Counted from the first letter of the stretch, positions 24,403 to 35,186 are shown. The stretch is DNA of 64,000 nucleotides from Nitrospirota bacterium (GCA_016219645.1 JACRLR010000016.1:310001-374000), one strand, 5' to 3'. Translations and numbers: made by a program. The notes: a model not told the origin generated them from the sequence alone.

Positions 24403-26028
24403 ATGAAGAGATGGATGGTGCTCGCCATGATGACGACGATTGTCTCAGGGGGGAACCCGTCGTGGTCGCAGGTGACTGGAGATGCGCCGGGGGTAAGGCC
24501 AGATGCCATTGTCGATCTCAAGACCGACGAAGGCGTCGGGTTGCTCAAAGGTCAATGGCGTTACAGCAACGTAAAGATCGTCGATGTCGATCATCATAGC
24601 CCCAGCGCAGACCTCGCTCCGTCCGGTCCGCCGAATCGAACACAGGATATTGATCTCCATGCTGGCACAGTAGATTTCGATGATTCCAAATGGGAAATGC
24701 TGAAACCGGCACAGTTGGAAGAGCGGCGATCCACTGGACGCCTCTGCTTCAATTGGTATCGCATCAGTGTAACGATCCCGGAGAAGATCGGGCCGTTCGA
24801 TTCAACAGGCTCAACCGTCGTCTTTGAGGTTGCCGTCGATGACTATGCCGAGGTGTGGGTCGATGGGAAGTTACCGTTGGTGTTGGGCCAGCCTGGGGGA
24901 CAGTTGATTAAGGGATTCAATGCGCCGAACCGGGTGGTGCTCACCAGGAACGCTCGGCCGAATCAGAAGATTCAGCTGGCTGTGTTCGGCATCAACGGAC
25001 CTCTCTCGAATCCTCCGGGCAATTTCATCTGGGTGCGCTCGGCAACACTCGACTTCTACAAGGCAACCAAGGTTGGCCCAACGCAGCTTGTGGATACCGA
25101 TATTGTCAGAGTCGATCCGACCCTCGATGCGATCGTGTCATCAGATGCCAAGCTTGAAAAACTCGCTGGCGGCTTTCTGTTCACCGAAGGCCCGGTGTGG
25201 GTCCCAGCCAACACCAGCATATCGGGGTATCTCCTCTTCAGCGATCCCAACGCTAATACTATTTATCGCTGGTCGCCTGAGGGGCAGGTCTCCGTCTTTC
25301 GGACCAAGAGTGGCTATAGCGGCTTCAACGTCGGAGAGTATCACCAACCTGGCTCGAACGGGTTGACGCTGGATCCCCAAGGACGGCTCACGATCAATCA
25401 ACATGGCAACCGGCGCGTCATCCGCGTCGAACCGCGCGGGAATATCACCGTGATGGCCGAGCGGTACGATGGCAAGCACCTTAACAGCCCCAACGATCTT
25501 GTATACCGCTCCGACGGCGCGCTGTTTTTCACCGATCCGCCGTTCGGTCTGCCGAAAGTCTTCGATGACCCGCGCAAGGAACTGCCCTACAGCGGTGTCT
25601 ATTGCGTTAAGGACGGGCAGGTGAAACTTGTAAGTACAGATCTAGATGCTCCCAACGGACTCGCCTTTTCCCCGGGCGAAGAGTTTCTGTATGTGAACAA
25701 TTGGAACGACAAGAAAAAGGTTATCCTGCGCTATGACGTAAAGTCGGATTGCACACTCACAAACGGCAGGCTGTTCTTCGACATGACCAATGTGCCGGGT
25801 GACGATGCGTTGGATGGATTGAAAGTCGATCAACAGGGCAATGTGTATTCGACCGGACCGGGCGGGCTTTGGATCATCTCGCCGGCGGGCAAGCAGCTCG
25901 GACTCATCAAAGGGCCGGAAGACCCCCACAACATGGCCTGGGGCGACGACGACGCCAAGACGTTGTATATCACGGCATCGACTGGGATCTATCGGATGAG
26001 GATGAACATTGCTGGAGTCAGGCCATGA
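24403..26028 (+). CDS. SMP-30/gluconolactonase-like protein with N-terminal beta domain, exported
   Basis: The 541-residue protein has a signal peptide (MKRWMVLAMMTTIVSG). Residues about 100-215 look like a carbohydrate-binding jelly-roll (VVFEVAVDDYAEVWVDGK). Residues about 235-541 form a six-blade SMP-30 propeller with the expected metal residues: Glu in FTEGPVW, Asn in LNSPNDL and Asp in GDDALDGL. SMP-30 enzymes hydrolyse sugar lactones. A periplasmic GMC oxidoreductase and a glucose dehydrogenase in the window make sugar-lactone turnover plausible. A GGGAG-type site lies before the ATG. Confidence 0.85.
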   Translation: MKRWMVLAMMTTIVSGGNPSWSQVTGDAPGVRPDAIVDLKTDEGVGLLKGQWRYSNVKIVDVDHHSPSADLAPSGPPNRTQDIDLHAGTVDFDDSKWEMLKPAQLEERRSTGRLCFNWYRISVTIPEKIGPFDSTGSTVVFEVAVDDYAEVWVDGKLPLVLGQPGGQLIKGFNAPNRVVLTRNARPNQKIQLAVFGINGPLSNPPGNFIWVRSATLDFYKATKVGPTQLVDTDIVRVDPTLDAIVSSDAKLEKLAGGFLFTEGPVWVPANTSISGYLLFSDPNANTIYRWSPEGQVSVFRTKSGYSGFNVGEYHQPGSNGLTLDPQGRLTINQHGNRRVIRVEPRGNITVMAERYDGKHLNSPNDLVYRSDGALFFTDPPFGLPKVFDDPRKELPYSGVYCVKDGQVKLVSTDLDAPNGLAFSPGEEFLYVNNWNDKKKVILRYDVKSDCTLTNGRLFFDMTNVPGDDALDGLKVDQQGNVYSTGPGGLWIISPAGKQLGLIKGPEDPHNMAWGDDDAKTLYITASTGIYRMRMNIAGVRP

Positions 26029-26201
26029 GCGATTTCACAGCTGACTCTTGGCCAACCTGGACCTATGACTGCACCGGGGCTTCACGACAACGAGAAATCC
26101 TCTGTGCCAGAGCACGCGTCATCGTTCGATGGCTGCTCCGCCGGGGAGCCACCATGGATAAGCATGGTCCCACGACAGAAGAACGACGGCGTCAACGGTA
26201 G
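26025..26201 (+). CDS. small hypothetical protein coupled to the gluconolactonase-like gene
   Basis: The protein has 58 residues from an ATG that overlaps the previous stop by four bases (ATGA). The sequence is short and basic in the second half (RARVIVRWLLRRGATMDKHG), with two Cys. It may be a fragment or a small regulator; I recognise nothing. The tight overlap supports translation, but not function. Confidence 0.4.
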   Translation: MSDFTADSWPTWTYDCTGASRQREILCARARVIVRWLLRRGATMDKHGPTTEERRRQR

Positions 26202-26263
26202 CGCCAGAGGCGATCCTCTGCTATGATCTTGGCCAAGAATGTTCCACGACTTGTCGTAGCACT

Positions 26264-26539
26264 GTGAAAGGCTTACTCGCCCGCATCACTCTTCCCTGCC
26301 GCGACGTGACACGGCTCGCGTCCGAATCCATGGACCGGTCACTCCCGCTCTCGACCAGAATTCAACTACAACTCCATTACTGGATATGCCAAGCGTGCAC
26401 GCAATACCGGCGGCAACTGTTGGTCCTCCGGAAGGCCACGCGGCTTGCAGCATCCGAGACTCACGCACAAACCGACGCCCAGCTTTCCGCTGCTGCGAAA
26501 GCCAGGCTCAAAGAAGCCCTTCGAGCCAGGCGCGACTAG
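26264..26539 (+). CDS. zinc-finger anti-sigma-like small protein
   Basis: The 91-residue protein starts at the GTG at 26264. It carries the H-x3-C-x2-C motif of ZAS anti-sigma domains (HYWICQACTQY) near residue 38, preceded by an upstream Cys (PCRDVTRL). The spacing matches the anti-sigma candidate at 36500, which follows an ECF sigma gene. No sigma-factor gene is adjacent here, so this copy is an orphan or acts on a distant sigma factor. The ribosome binding site is weak. Confidence 0.6.
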   Translation: MKGLLARITLPCRDVTRLASESMDRSLPLSTRIQLQLHYWICQACTQYRRQLLVLRKATRLAASETHAQTDAQLSAAAKARLKEALRARRD

Positions 26540-26743
26540 CACCACCGCTCGATCGGACTCTTCAGGGGCTGGCAGCAATCATCTTGTTATGCCACGAACC
26601 GGCGTGCGGTTGTTCGCCTGAATTGTCGGTCGTTGCGATCGCGTCACTGTATCCGCCTAATCTTCCTTTTCTGCGGCACCCTTTCCCTTGGTTTGTAAGG
26701 TCTCAGTCTGTGGACCGACTCCCTCCTGTACGAGGGAGGGGGC

Positions 26744-28288
26744 ATGTTCACTCACTACGACGTGATCATCATCGGCACTGGACCAGGTGGCGGCACGCTG
26801 GCCTACAAGCTGGCGCCGTCGGGAAAGAAGATTCTTCTCTTAGAGCGTGGCGGCTATTTGCCGCGCGAGAAGGACAACTGGAGTTCCAAGACTGTCTTTA
26901 TCGACAACAAGTACAAGGCCAAGGAGACCTGGTACGACAAGGATGGCGGCACGTTTCACCCAGGCATTCATTACAACGTCGGGGGAAACAGCAAAGTCTA
27001 TGGGGCTGCCCTGCTGCGCATGCGCCAGGAAGATTTCGGCGAGGTGAAGCATCACGGCGGCATCTCTCCGGAATGGCCCATCCGCTACGACGACCTCGAA
27101 TCTTATTACACGCAGGCCGAACATCTGTACTACGTGCACGGCAACCGTGGAGAAGATCCGACCGAACCGAAGGCCAGCGCGCCCTACAAGTATCCAGCCC
27201 TTACGCACGAACCTCGCATCCAGGAACTCCACAACGACTGGCAGAGGTGCGGCTACAAGCCCTTTCACCTGCCGGTCGGCGTGATGCTGAACGAGGAACA
27301 ACAAGAAAAGAGCGCCTGCATCCGCTGCAATACGTGCGACGGTTTTCCCTGTTTGGTCAATGCCAAGGCCGACTCGCAAGTGGTCTGTGTCGATCCGGCG
27401 TTGCGGTATCCCAATGTGTCATTGGTCACTGGTGCACTGGTCACTCGGTTAGAGACGAGCGCAGCGGGGCGAGAGGTTACCGCTGTTGATGTTGAACGAA
27501 ACGGACAACAGGAAACCTACACAGCCGGCATCGTGGTCGTCTCAGCCGGCGCGATTAACTCGTCGGCGTTGTTGCTGAAGTCCGCGAGCGAGAAACATCC
27601 GAATGGCCTGGCAAATTCCTCCGGCATGGTTGGTCGTCACTACATGTGCCATAACAACTCGGCGATGCTCGCGATTTCCAAGCGGCCGAATCCGACGGTG
27701 TTTCAGAAGACCATCGGCTTGAATGATTTCTATTTTCCCTCGGCCGAGTGGGACTATCCGATGGGCCACATTTCGATGATCGGTAAGTCGGACTTGGATA
27801 CGCTTCGGGCCGGCGCGCCGGCCTTTGCCCCCGATAAGGCTCTCGATGCGATGGCGAAACATTCGCTCGACTTCTGGATGACCTCGGAAGATCTGCCTGA
27901 TCCAAACAATCGCGTGCTCGTCGGGAAAGACGGCACGATCACGCTGGCCTATACAGAGAACAATCTGGAAGCGCATCAACGTCTCGCTGCCAAGCTCAAG
28001 AGCATGCTCAATCATATCGGCTGTGAAGACCGTTTGCTGCCGACGCATCTCTATCTCGGCAAGAAGATCCCGATCGCTGGGACCGCTCACCAGTGCGGGA
28101 CTGTGCGGTTCGGACACGATCCGAAGGTGTCTGTTCTGGATGTGAACTGCAAAGCACACGATCTGGATAATCTCTATGTCGTCGATGCGAGTTTCTTTGT
28201 GTCGAGTTCAGCGGTGAATCCCTCGCTCACGATTATTGCCAACGCATTGAGGGTGGGAGACCATCTTCTGGAAAGGCTGCATGCATGA
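26744..28288 (+). CDS. GMC-family flavoprotein oxidoreductase
   Basis: The 514-residue protein opens with the FAD-binding GTGPGGGTLAYKLA. It then has a Cys-rich patch (CIRCNTCDGFPC) near residue 195 and an active-site His region (AGTAHQCGTVRFG) toward the end, closing with NPSLTIIANALR. GMC enzymes oxidise alcohols, sugars or sterols with FAD. There is no signal peptide. The stop overlaps the start of the following NDH-2-like gene by four bases, and electrons could pass to quinone through that flavoprotein. Substrate unknown. Confidence 0.87.
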   Translation: MFTHYDVIIIGTGPGGGTLAYKLAPSGKKILLLERGGYLPREKDNWSSKTVFIDNKYKAKETWYDKDGGTFHPGIHYNVGGNSKVYGAALLRMRQEDFGEVKHHGGISPEWPIRYDDLESYYTQAEHLYYVHGNRGEDPTEPKASAPYKYPALTHEPRIQELHNDWQRCGYKPFHLPVGVMLNEEQQEKSACIRCNTCDGFPCLVNAKADSQVVCVDPALRYPNVSLVTGALVTRLETSAAGREVTAVDVERNGQQETYTAGIVVVSAGAINSSALLLKSASEKHPNGLANSSGMVGRHYMCHNNSAMLAISKRPNPTVFQKTIGLNDFYFPSAEWDYPMGHISMIGKSDLDTLRAGAPAFAPDKALDAMAKHSLDFWMTSEDLPDPNNRVLVGKDGTITLAYTENNLEAHQRLAAKLKSMLNHIGCEDRLLPTHLYLGKKIPIAGTAHQCGTVRFGHDPKVSVLDVNCKAHDLDNLYVVDASFFVSSSAVNPSLTIIANALRVGDHLLERLHA

Positions 28289-29676
28289 TTCCTCGAATGG
28301 ATGAAGTGGATCATAGAGGGTCCTGCCAGGTGGTCCCTGGGCGGAAGCATGTCGTGATCCTGGGCGGAGGCTTCGGCGGCGTGTATGCCGCGATCGAGTT
28401 CGAGAAAACACTGGCTCGGGACTCGAACGTATGCATCACACTCGTGAACCGCGAGAACTTCTTTCTCTTTACCCCGATGCTGCACGAAGTCGCCTCCGGC
28501 GACCTGGACATGACCAACATCGTCAACCCGATTCGCAAGCTCCTGCGCCGTGTGGAGTTCTTCCACGGGGAGGTGCAATCGATCAATTTGGCGCAGCGGC
28601 AGATCAGCCTGATCCATGGGGAGACGCACCATGGGCATATCATGCCTTACGATCATCTGGTACTGGCCTTTGGATCGGTCACGAACTTCTACGGTTTGCC
28701 CGGCCTGGCTGAACGGGCCCTCACGATGAAGACACTCGGCGATGCCATTTATCTTCGCAATCGCATGATTGCCCATCTGGAAGAAGCCAACTTTGAATGC
28801 GCGGCTCCGGAACGAAAGCTGCTCTTGACCTTCGTGGTCGCGGGCGGCGGATTTGCCGGAGTGGAAACGATTGCCGGAATGAACGATTTTCTCCGGGAGG
28901 CGCTCCCGTTCTATCCGCATCTCCGGCCCGACATGCTGCGCCTGGTGCTCGTGCATTCCGGCCCGGAGATTCTTCCCGAACTCGGCGAGCAATTAGGACG
29001 GTATGCCCACGAGAAGTTGTCGGAGCGCGGAGTCGAAATCAGGACCAACGTCAAAGTCGTCGAGATGTCGGATGACAATGTCCGCTTGAGCGACGGAACC
29101 GACCTGACGACAAACACGCTGGTCTGGACGGCTGGGACCGCGCCCAACCCGTTACTCGCCACGCTGCCTTGCAAGACGAAAGGGGGGCGTTTGCTCGTGA
29201 ACGATTCCCTTGAAGTGCCGGACTGGCCTGGTGTGTGGGCGTTGGGCGACTGTGCCTTGATTCCGGATCAGCTAACAGGCGGGTTTCATCCACCGACAGG
29301 ACAACATGCGATGCGTGAAGCTGCGGTAGCAGCCCGCAATGTCACGGCGGCCTTTCGCGGGACGGCGAAGCAACCATTTCGATTCAAGACTATCGGCCTG
29401 CTTGCGGCCATTGGGCGACGCACAGGCGTCGCCAGAATTTTTGGCATCAATTTCTCCGGAGTCATCGCCTGGTCCTTGTGGCGGGTGGTCTATCTCGGTA
29501 AGTTGCCGCGCATTGAAAAGAAAGTTCGCGTGCTGCTCGACTGGCTGCTGGATGTGATTTTCTCGAAAGACCTCGTCCAATTCCAGACCGTCCGTGGTCA
29601 TGCCCCAATCTCGGATCCTGTCGCTCAACCGGTTGTGGGGCTGACCGCAGAGCCGGTGACCTCCAGCCAGGGGTAG
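28285..29676 (+). CDS. type II NADH dehydrogenase-like FAD protein
   Basis: The 463-residue protein has two Rossmann motifs: GGGFGGVYAAIEF near residue 28 (FAD) and GGGFAGVET near residue 190 (NAD(P)H). The GDCALIPD segment near residue 315 closes the FAD site. Relatives (NDH-2) reduce quinone at the membrane surface without pumping protons. The C-terminal part (LGKLPRIEKKVRVLLDWLLD) can bind the membrane. It overlaps the GMC gene by four bases and sits three bases before the VOC gene. A ferredoxin- or sulfide-quinone-type partner is possible. Confidence 0.85.
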   Translation: MIPRMDEVDHRGSCQVVPGRKHVVILGGGFGGVYAAIEFEKTLARDSNVCITLVNRENFFLFTPMLHEVASGDLDMTNIVNPIRKLLRRVEFFHGEVQSINLAQRQISLIHGETHHGHIMPYDHLVLAFGSVTNFYGLPGLAERALTMKTLGDAIYLRNRMIAHLEEANFECAAPERKLLLTFVVAGGGFAGVETIAGMNDFLREALPFYPHLRPDMLRLVLVHSGPEILPELGEQLGRYAHEKLSERGVEIRTNVKVVEMSDDNVRLSDGTDLTTNTLVWTAGTAPNPLLATLPCKTKGGRLLVNDSLEVPDWPGVWALGDCALIPDQLTGGFHPPTGQHAMREAAVAARNVTAAFRGTAKQPFRFKTIGLLAAIGRRTGVARIFGINFSGVIAWSLWRVVYLGKLPRIEKKVRVLLDWLLDVIFSKDLVQFQTVRGHAPISDPVAQPVVGLTAEPVTSSQG

Positions 29677-29679
29677 GCT

Positions 29680-30717
29680 ATGCTGCTCAGGAACCGGCTC
29701 ATCAGAACCTCTCTGATCCTTGCGGTGCTGCTGTTCCTGCCGACGATGCAGGCTCTGGCGGGAGAGAGCCGCACGGCATCGGCGACCGCTGTGAGATCGA
29801 TCGGCTTTACCGTATCGGAGATGGTTCGGTCCATCTCGTTCTATTCCGATGTGCTGACGTTCAAGATTATCAGCGATGTGGAAGTGGATGGACCGGAATA
29901 CGACCAGCTCTGGGGCATTTTTGGTGTACGGGCGCGACTGGTCAAGCTGCAGCTGGGCGAGCAGCAGCTTGAGCTGATCCAGTTCCTGGCGCCGCCGGAT
30001 GTGCAGCCGATTCCTGTGCCGTCCTACAGCAACGATCTCTGGTTCCAACACGTCGCCATCGTCGTGCGCGATATGGATGCGGCCTGGGCACAACTGCGGA
30101 AACATCACGTCCGGCAGATTTCGCCTCGGCCACAGACGATTCCCATGTCGAATCCAGCCGCTGCCGGCATCAAGGCGATCAAGTTCCGCGATCCGGATGG
30201 GCACAACCTTGAATTGCTCTGGTTTCCGGAAGGGAAAGGCAACCCGATCTGGAAGAAGCCCGGCGCGAGCCTTTTCATGGGCATTGATCATACGGCCATA
30301 ACGGTGCGCAGCACGGAGAACAGCACTAAGTTCTACCGTGATCTGCTCGGGCTGACTGTTGCAGGCGGTACGCTGAACATGGGGATGGAGCAGCAATACC
30401 TTGATAGCCTACCTGGCGCGAGGGCCCGTGTGACTGGCCTGACTCCAAAGATGTCTCCGCCCGGCGTGGAGCTCCTGGAATATGAACTGCCGACTGCGGG
30501 AAGGCCGTTCCCGGTTGACTCACGTCCGACCGATCTCTGGCATTGGCAGACGACGCTGATTGTTTCTGATGTGGAGGCCGCCGCTGCAGCTTTGAGGGAA
30601 GCAGCGCACTTCGTCTCATCGACAGTTGTCACGTTTCCTGACAAATCGCTGGGCTTCACCAAGGGATTCCAGGTGCGTGATCCGGATGGACACGCTCTAC
30701 AAATCGTATCGCCATGA
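29680..30717 (+). CDS. exported protein with two VOC (glyoxalase-like) domains
   Basis: The 345-residue protein has a signal peptide (MLLRNRLIRTSLILAVLLF) cut near QALAG. Two glyoxalase/VOC modules follow: residues about 40-190 (SIGFTVSEMVRSISFYSDV, with FRDPDGHNLELL) and about 200-345 (MGIDHTAITVRSTENSTKFY, ending VRDPDGHALQIV). VOC proteins use paired beta-alpha-beta units to bind a metal and act on small molecules. The exported position is unusual for a glyoxalase. It is probably in an operon with NDH-2. Confidence 0.83.
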   Translation: MLLRNRLIRTSLILAVLLFLPTMQALAGESRTASATAVRSIGFTVSEMVRSISFYSDVLTFKIISDVEVDGPEYDQLWGIFGVRARLVKLQLGEQQLELIQFLAPPDVQPIPVPSYSNDLWFQHVAIVVRDMDAAWAQLRKHHVRQISPRPQTIPMSNPAAAGIKAIKFRDPDGHNLELLWFPEGKGNPIWKKPGASLFMGIDHTAITVRSTENSTKFYRDLLGLTVAGGTLNMGMEQQYLDSLPGARARVTGLTPKMSPPGVELLEYELPTAGRPFPVDSRPTDLWHWQTTLIVSDVEAAAAALREAAHFVSSTVVTFPDKSLGFTKGFQVRDPDGHALQIVSP

Positions 30718-30779
30718 GTGCTGCCACGTGTGCTGCGGCATAGTTGCAGAAACCCATAACGCTCTTCCGAGGTGGAAGC

Positions 30780-31529
30780 ATGATGTCTCGCCTTCTGTTG
30801 ATGATCTTGTTTCTGATCGGTGGCATAGGTGACGGGTGGGCGGCAGACGAACATGCGCTGTCCCACTGGGGCTATGAAGGCGAGGAGGGCGCTGCTCACT
30901 GGGGCATGAGAAGCTCGGCTTACATGGCCTGCGAGGCAGGCTCACACCAATCGCCGGTCAACATCTCGATGCCGAGCCACGCACAGCAACAGGAGCGGTT
31001 GGTCTTCCAATATCGATCAGGTCCTGTGCAGGCGCTGGACAACGGCCATACCATCCAAGTGAATGTGCTGTCTGGAAATGAATTGCACCTCAACGGTCGA
31101 ACCTATTTTCTACGCCAATTTCATTTCCATGATCCGAGCGAGCATCAAGTCGATGGGCGGACCTACCCGATGGAGATCCACTTGGTGCACCAAGACCGGA
31201 AGGGGCATGTGGTCGTGATTGGGGTATTCGTCGAAACTGGCTCACCGAATCGGTCACTCGCGGAACTCTGGGCCATGCTTCCGATGAAAGCGGGAGAGGT
31301 AGGTTCAGAGCACCAGTTCAATCCCCAAGACCTCATCCCCTCCAACAGCCACCATTTCTCCTATCACGGATCGTTGACTACGCCACCCTGTACCGAAGGT
31401 GTCCAGTGGATTATCTTACGCGACCCGATCTCCATGTCCACTCAACAAATCGCGCAGCTCACTTCGATCATCGGCCAGAATGCCCGCCCTATCCAGCCGT
31501 TGCACGATCGGAAAATTTACAAAGAGTAA
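30780..31529 (+). CDS. alpha-carbonic anhydrase, periplasmic
   Basis: The protein has 249 residues from the ATG at 30780 with GAGGTGG upstream. The signal peptide (MSRLLLMILFLIGGIGDGWA) is followed by HWGYEG, SHQSPVNI and the zinc residues FHFHDPSEH and MEIHLVHQD. The active-site motif is intact, so the enzyme should convert CO2 and bicarbonate in the periplasm. It may help provide inorganic carbon, a use that fits an autotroph, but this is inferred. Confidence 0.93.
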   Translation: MMSRLLLMILFLIGGIGDGWAADEHALSHWGYEGEEGAAHWGMRSSAYMACEAGSHQSPVNISMPSHAQQQERLVFQYRSGPVQALDNGHTIQVNVLSGNELHLNGRTYFLRQFHFHDPSEHQVDGRTYPMEIHLVHQDRKGHVVVIGVFVETGSPNRSLAELWAMLPMKAGEVGSEHQFNPQDLIPSNSHHFSYHGSLTTPPCTEGVQWIILRDPISMSTQQIAQLTSIIGQNARPIQPLHDRKIYKE

Positions 31530-31707
31530 CCTCTGCCCCAGTGTCTTTCCTGTTAACAGATAGTTTCGTAACGAGATGCCGTAGATTTCTTTTCCATCAA
31601 TAGCCGTATTGCAGGATTCTAGACAAGAGTGCTAGACTTCCATACTCGGCCCTGCTATTCCCCAGTACGTAACAGAACGTAGGCTAGTATTGACGGGAAA
31701 GGTCGGC

Positions 31708-34700
31708 ATGGCACAAGACACGACCACGCTGGACGATCCGAAACGGTTAGACGCGCTCCACGCCTACGAGATCCTCGATACCCAGCCAGATCCTGCCTTC
31801 GATCGACTGGCCAAATTAGCCGCGCAGATCTGCGGGACTCCCTATGCGGCGATTACATTTATCGACCGTGAGCGGCTGTTCTATAAATCGAAAATCGGGT
31901 TCACCGACGGCGAGGCGCTAGACTCGCCGGGACTTTGCCACCAGGCCCTTCGCCACACCGATCTGTGTATCGTGCCGGATACGATGCAGGGCGAGCAATT
32001 CGCTTCGAAACCGATGGTCATCGGGGATGCTCAGGTTCGCTTTTACGCCGATATGCCATTGAAGACGACGGAGGGCCATACCCTCGGCATGCTCTGTGTG
32101 CTTGACCGCATCCCGCGCCAACTCACCAAAGAGCAGGGCGACGCACTGCGGGTGCTGGCCCATGAGGTTCTCACCGAGTTGGAATTACGCCGGACTCGCA
32201 AAAGCCTGGAAGAGGGCACGTTCCGGCAAGATCCGGTGCTTGGTGCGCGATACAAGGCCGACGAGTTTCTCCGTTCGCTCGTCGAAGGCACTGTGGCCTC
32301 GACCGGCGGAGACTTTCTCCGCGAACTCGTCAAGCACGTGGCTGCGGCCTTGGGCATTCGTTACGCCTTCGTCGGCTATCTCCTTCCAGAATCACGCATT
32401 CGCACGCTCGCCTTCTGGAAAGGCGACGGCTACCTTGATCAAATGGAGTACAGTCTCGATGGCACGCCTTGCACGAAGGTGATCCAGGGCGAAACCTGCC
32501 ATTATGCGCAAGATGTCCAGCAACTTTTCCCGCATGATCAGGATCTGGTGACGTTGGGTGTCACAAGCTATTTAGCTGTCCCGCTGAAAGATCCGAAAGG
32601 CCAGGTCCTAGGCCATTTGGTCGCGATGGATATCAAACCGATGACCCTGACCTCCGATGAAATCGAGGTGTTCAAACTGTTCGGCGAACGGGCTGGCGTC
32701 GAAATTTACCGTCAAGTGCTTGAAACGTCCCTCCAGCAACGCGAGGCCACGCTTCGCGCCATCGCGGAAGGGACGGCGACCGAGGTGGGAACCAATTTTT
32801 TCCGCTCGCTCGTCAAGAGCCTGGCAACAGCCCTTGGCGTGGATTACGCCTACATTTCCGAACTCGGTGACAACGGCCAGACCTTTCGTTCGCGTGCCGG
32901 TTGGGGGAAGGGCCAGGTACTCTCGCCGTTCGACGTCCCGGCGCAGGGCCCCTGCGAGACCGTCCTCAAGCGGAATTGCGTGCACCATCCGAGCAAACTT
33001 CGAGCACTCTATCCACACGTGCAGTTGATTCAGGATATCGAGGTGGAGAGCTACTGCGGCGTTCCGGTTGTGAGCACATCGGGCAAGGTGCTTGGACATC
33101 TGGCTGTGATGGACTGCCATCTGATGCCCGACAAGGAGCTGGTTATGTCGGTGCTCGGTATCTTTGCCGCGAGAGCCGGTGCGGAGTTCGAACGGCTGTA
33201 CTATGAAGAGACGATGCACAAGAGTAACTTGACGCTCAGAGCCATCTTTGAAGGCACGGCACCTGCCGTGGGTGTGGGATTTTTCCATTCCCTCGTGAAG
33301 AACCTGGCAAGGGCCCTCGGTGTCGAATATGCGTTCGTGTCGGAATTTTGTATGGACCGGACCAAGGTGCGGACTCTGGCTTTCTGGGCCGGCGATCGGC
33401 TGAAAGACAATTTTGAGTATGCCATCGCCCATACGCCCTGCGAAAGGGTACTGGCCGGGGAGATCTATCATTGCGAGGACAAGGTCGCCGATCGTTTTCC
33501 GCTCCACAGAGAGGATCTGGAAAAGCTCGGCGTGCAGAGTTATCTGGCGATTCCGGTGACGAGCGTGAGCGGGGAGGTGCTGGGGCATCTGGCAGTCATG
33601 GACCGAAAGCCGATGGCGCTCGAGCAACTCGATCTGTCTGTATTTAAGATCTTCAGTGCGCGGGCCGGCGCCGAACTAGAGCGGCTGCACATGGAAATTG
33701 TACTGAAAGACAACGAGGAGCGGTTGCGCGACCTGTTCGACGAAGCGCCGATTGCTTACGTCTACGAGGGGCTCGATTCAAAGTTGCTTCGCGTCAACCG
33801 CACGGCGATGAAATCCCTCGGCATTACGGCGGATCAGGTCGACGGCCTCTACGGTAGGGATTTCGTTCCCAATACACCCGACGCACAACGACGCTTGAAG
33901 GAAGCGTTCGCCTCCGTCGGTAAGGGCATCGATACCAGCGGCGTCGTGCTCGAACTGCGCCGTAAGGACAACGGCAAGCCGCTCTGGATGAAGTGGTGGT
34001 CACGGCCAGACCCCTCAGGCACCTATACCCGCACGATGTTTATCGACATCACTGAGCAGGTCTTGATGGAGCAGGAGAAGGCCCGGCTTGAAGCGCAGAA
34101 TGTCTATCTGCAGGAAGAAATTAAACTCACGCACAATTTCGAAGAATTGATAGGCGGCTCGACCTCGCTGAAAAAGGTGCTGAAGAATGTGGAACGGGTT
34201 GCCCCGACCGATTCGACCGTGTTGATCACAGGGGAAACCGGGACCGGCAAGGAGTTGATCGCGCGGGCGATCCATAACTTAAGTCCGCGGAAGGGCCGCC
34301 CTCTCGTCAAAGTCAATTGTGCAGCCATTCCAGCCGGTTTGATCGAAAGCGAGCTGTTCGGTCACGAGAAAGGCGCGTTTACCGGCGCGCTGACGAAAAA
34401 GATGGGCCGTTTTGAACTGGCCGACAAGGGGACTATTTTTCTCGACGAGATCGGGGAACTCCCGCTCGATCTGCAATCGAAACTGTTGCGCGTGCTTCAA
34501 GAGGGAGAATTCGAGCGGGTGGGCGGGACGCAGACGTTCAAGGTGAACGTGCGGGTCATTGCGGCAACGAACCGGAATCTCGAACAGCTTTCTAAGACCG
34601 GCCACTATCGCCCGGACCTCTACTACCGATTGAACGTGTTTCCAATTCACCTTCCTGCGTTGCGCGAGCGTGAGAGTGATATTCCGCTGTTGGCACAATT

Positions 34701-35079
34701 TTTCGTGCGCAAGTTTGCGACGGATCTCGGCAAGAAGATCGATCGGATTCCCGAGCGGATGATGTCGACGCTTCAGCGCTACCCTTGGCCGGGGAACATT
34801 CGCGAACTGGAGCATGTGATCGAACGTGCAGTGATTTTGAGCGAGGGGCCGGAGTTGGAACCGATCGACTGGCTTTCAGCATCAGCCAGCAAGACTGGAG
34901 AGAGGAAGGCTCTGACGCTCGAAGAGGTGGAGCGTCACCATATCGTCGACATTCTCGATCAGACGAACTGGCGAGTGAGCGGCGAAAAGGGCGCAGCCAA
35001 AATCCTCGGCCTGAACCCCACGACCCTCGAGGCAAGGATGAAAAAACTCGGCATCGAACGCGTGAAACTGGAGACGTGA
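31708..35079 (+). CDS. sigma-54 enhancer-binding protein with four GAF domains and one PAS
   Basis: The protein has 1123 residues from the ATG at 31708, with AAAGG upstream. GAF 1 spans about residues 15-160. GAFs 2-4 (about 190-660) share the opening FFxSLVKxLAxALGVxYAF, so they look like internal duplications. A PAS domain is near 670-790, then an AAA+ module with Walker A GETGTGKE near 841, GAFTGA near 889 and Walker B FLDEIG. The C-terminal Fis-like helix-turn-helix ([20 protein letters not shown]) is at the end. Such proteins activate sigma-54 promoters. The likely target promoter is 250 bases downstream. Confidence 0.93.
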   Translation: MAQDTTTLDDPKRLDALHAYEILDTQPDPAFDRLAKLAAQICGTPYAAITFIDRERLFYKSKIGFTDGEALDSPGLCHQALRHTDLCIVPDTMQGEQFASKPMVIGDAQVRFYADMPLKTTEGHTLGMLCVLDRIPRQLTKEQGDALRVLAHEVLTELELRRTRKSLEEGTFRQDPVLGARYKADEFLRSLVEGTVASTGGDFLRELVKHVAAALGIRYAFVGYLLPESRIRTLAFWKGDGYLDQMEYSLDGTPCTKVIQGETCHYAQDVQQLFPHDQDLVTLGVTSYLAVPLKDPKGQVLGHLVAMDIKPMTLTSDEIEVFKLFGERAGVEIYRQVLETSLQQREATLRAIAEGTATEVGTNFFRSLVKSLATALGVDYAYISELGDNGQTFRSRAGWGKGQVLSPFDVPAQGPCETVLKRNCVHHPSKLRALYPHVQLIQDIEVESYCGVPVVSTSGKVLGHLAVMDCHLMPDKELVMSVLGIFAARAGAEFERLYYEETMHKSNLTLRAIFEGTAPAVGVGFFHSLVKNLARALGVEYAFVSEFCMDRTKVRTLAFWAGDRLKDNFEYAIAHTPCERVLAGEIYHCEDKVADRFPLHREDLEKLGVQSYLAIPVTSVSGEVLGHLAVMDRKPMALEQLDLSVFKIFSARAGAELERLHMEIVLKDNEERLRDLFDEAPIAYVYEGLDSKLLRVNRTAMKSLGITADQVDGLYGRDFVPNTPDAQRRLKEAFASVGKGIDTSGVVLELRRKDNGKPLWMKWWSRPDPSGTYTRTMFIDITEQVLMEQEKARLEAQNVYLQEEIKLTHNFEELIGGSTSLKKVLKNVERVAPTDSTVLITGETGTGKELIARAIHNLSPRKGRPLVKVNCAAIPAGLIESELFGHEKGAFTGALTKKMGRFELADKGTIFLDEIGELPLDLQSKLLRVLQEGEFERVGGTQTFKVNVRVIAATNRNLEQLSKTGHYRPDLYYRLNVFPIHLPALRERESDIPLLAQFFVRKFATDLGKKIDRIPERMMSTLQRYPWPGNIRELEHVIERAVILSEGPELEPIDWLSASASKTGERKALTLEEVERHHIVDILDQTNWRVSGEKGAAKILGLNPTTLEARMKKLGIERVKLET

Positions 35080-35186
35080 GACGTGAAGTGTCGTTCGTGA
35101 AGCGCGTGCCAGAGTAGCTACACCCCTCGTTCATTGAATCGTTTCCTGCCAAACGTTACTAACCATCAGCTTTCAGCTCGTTTCCT

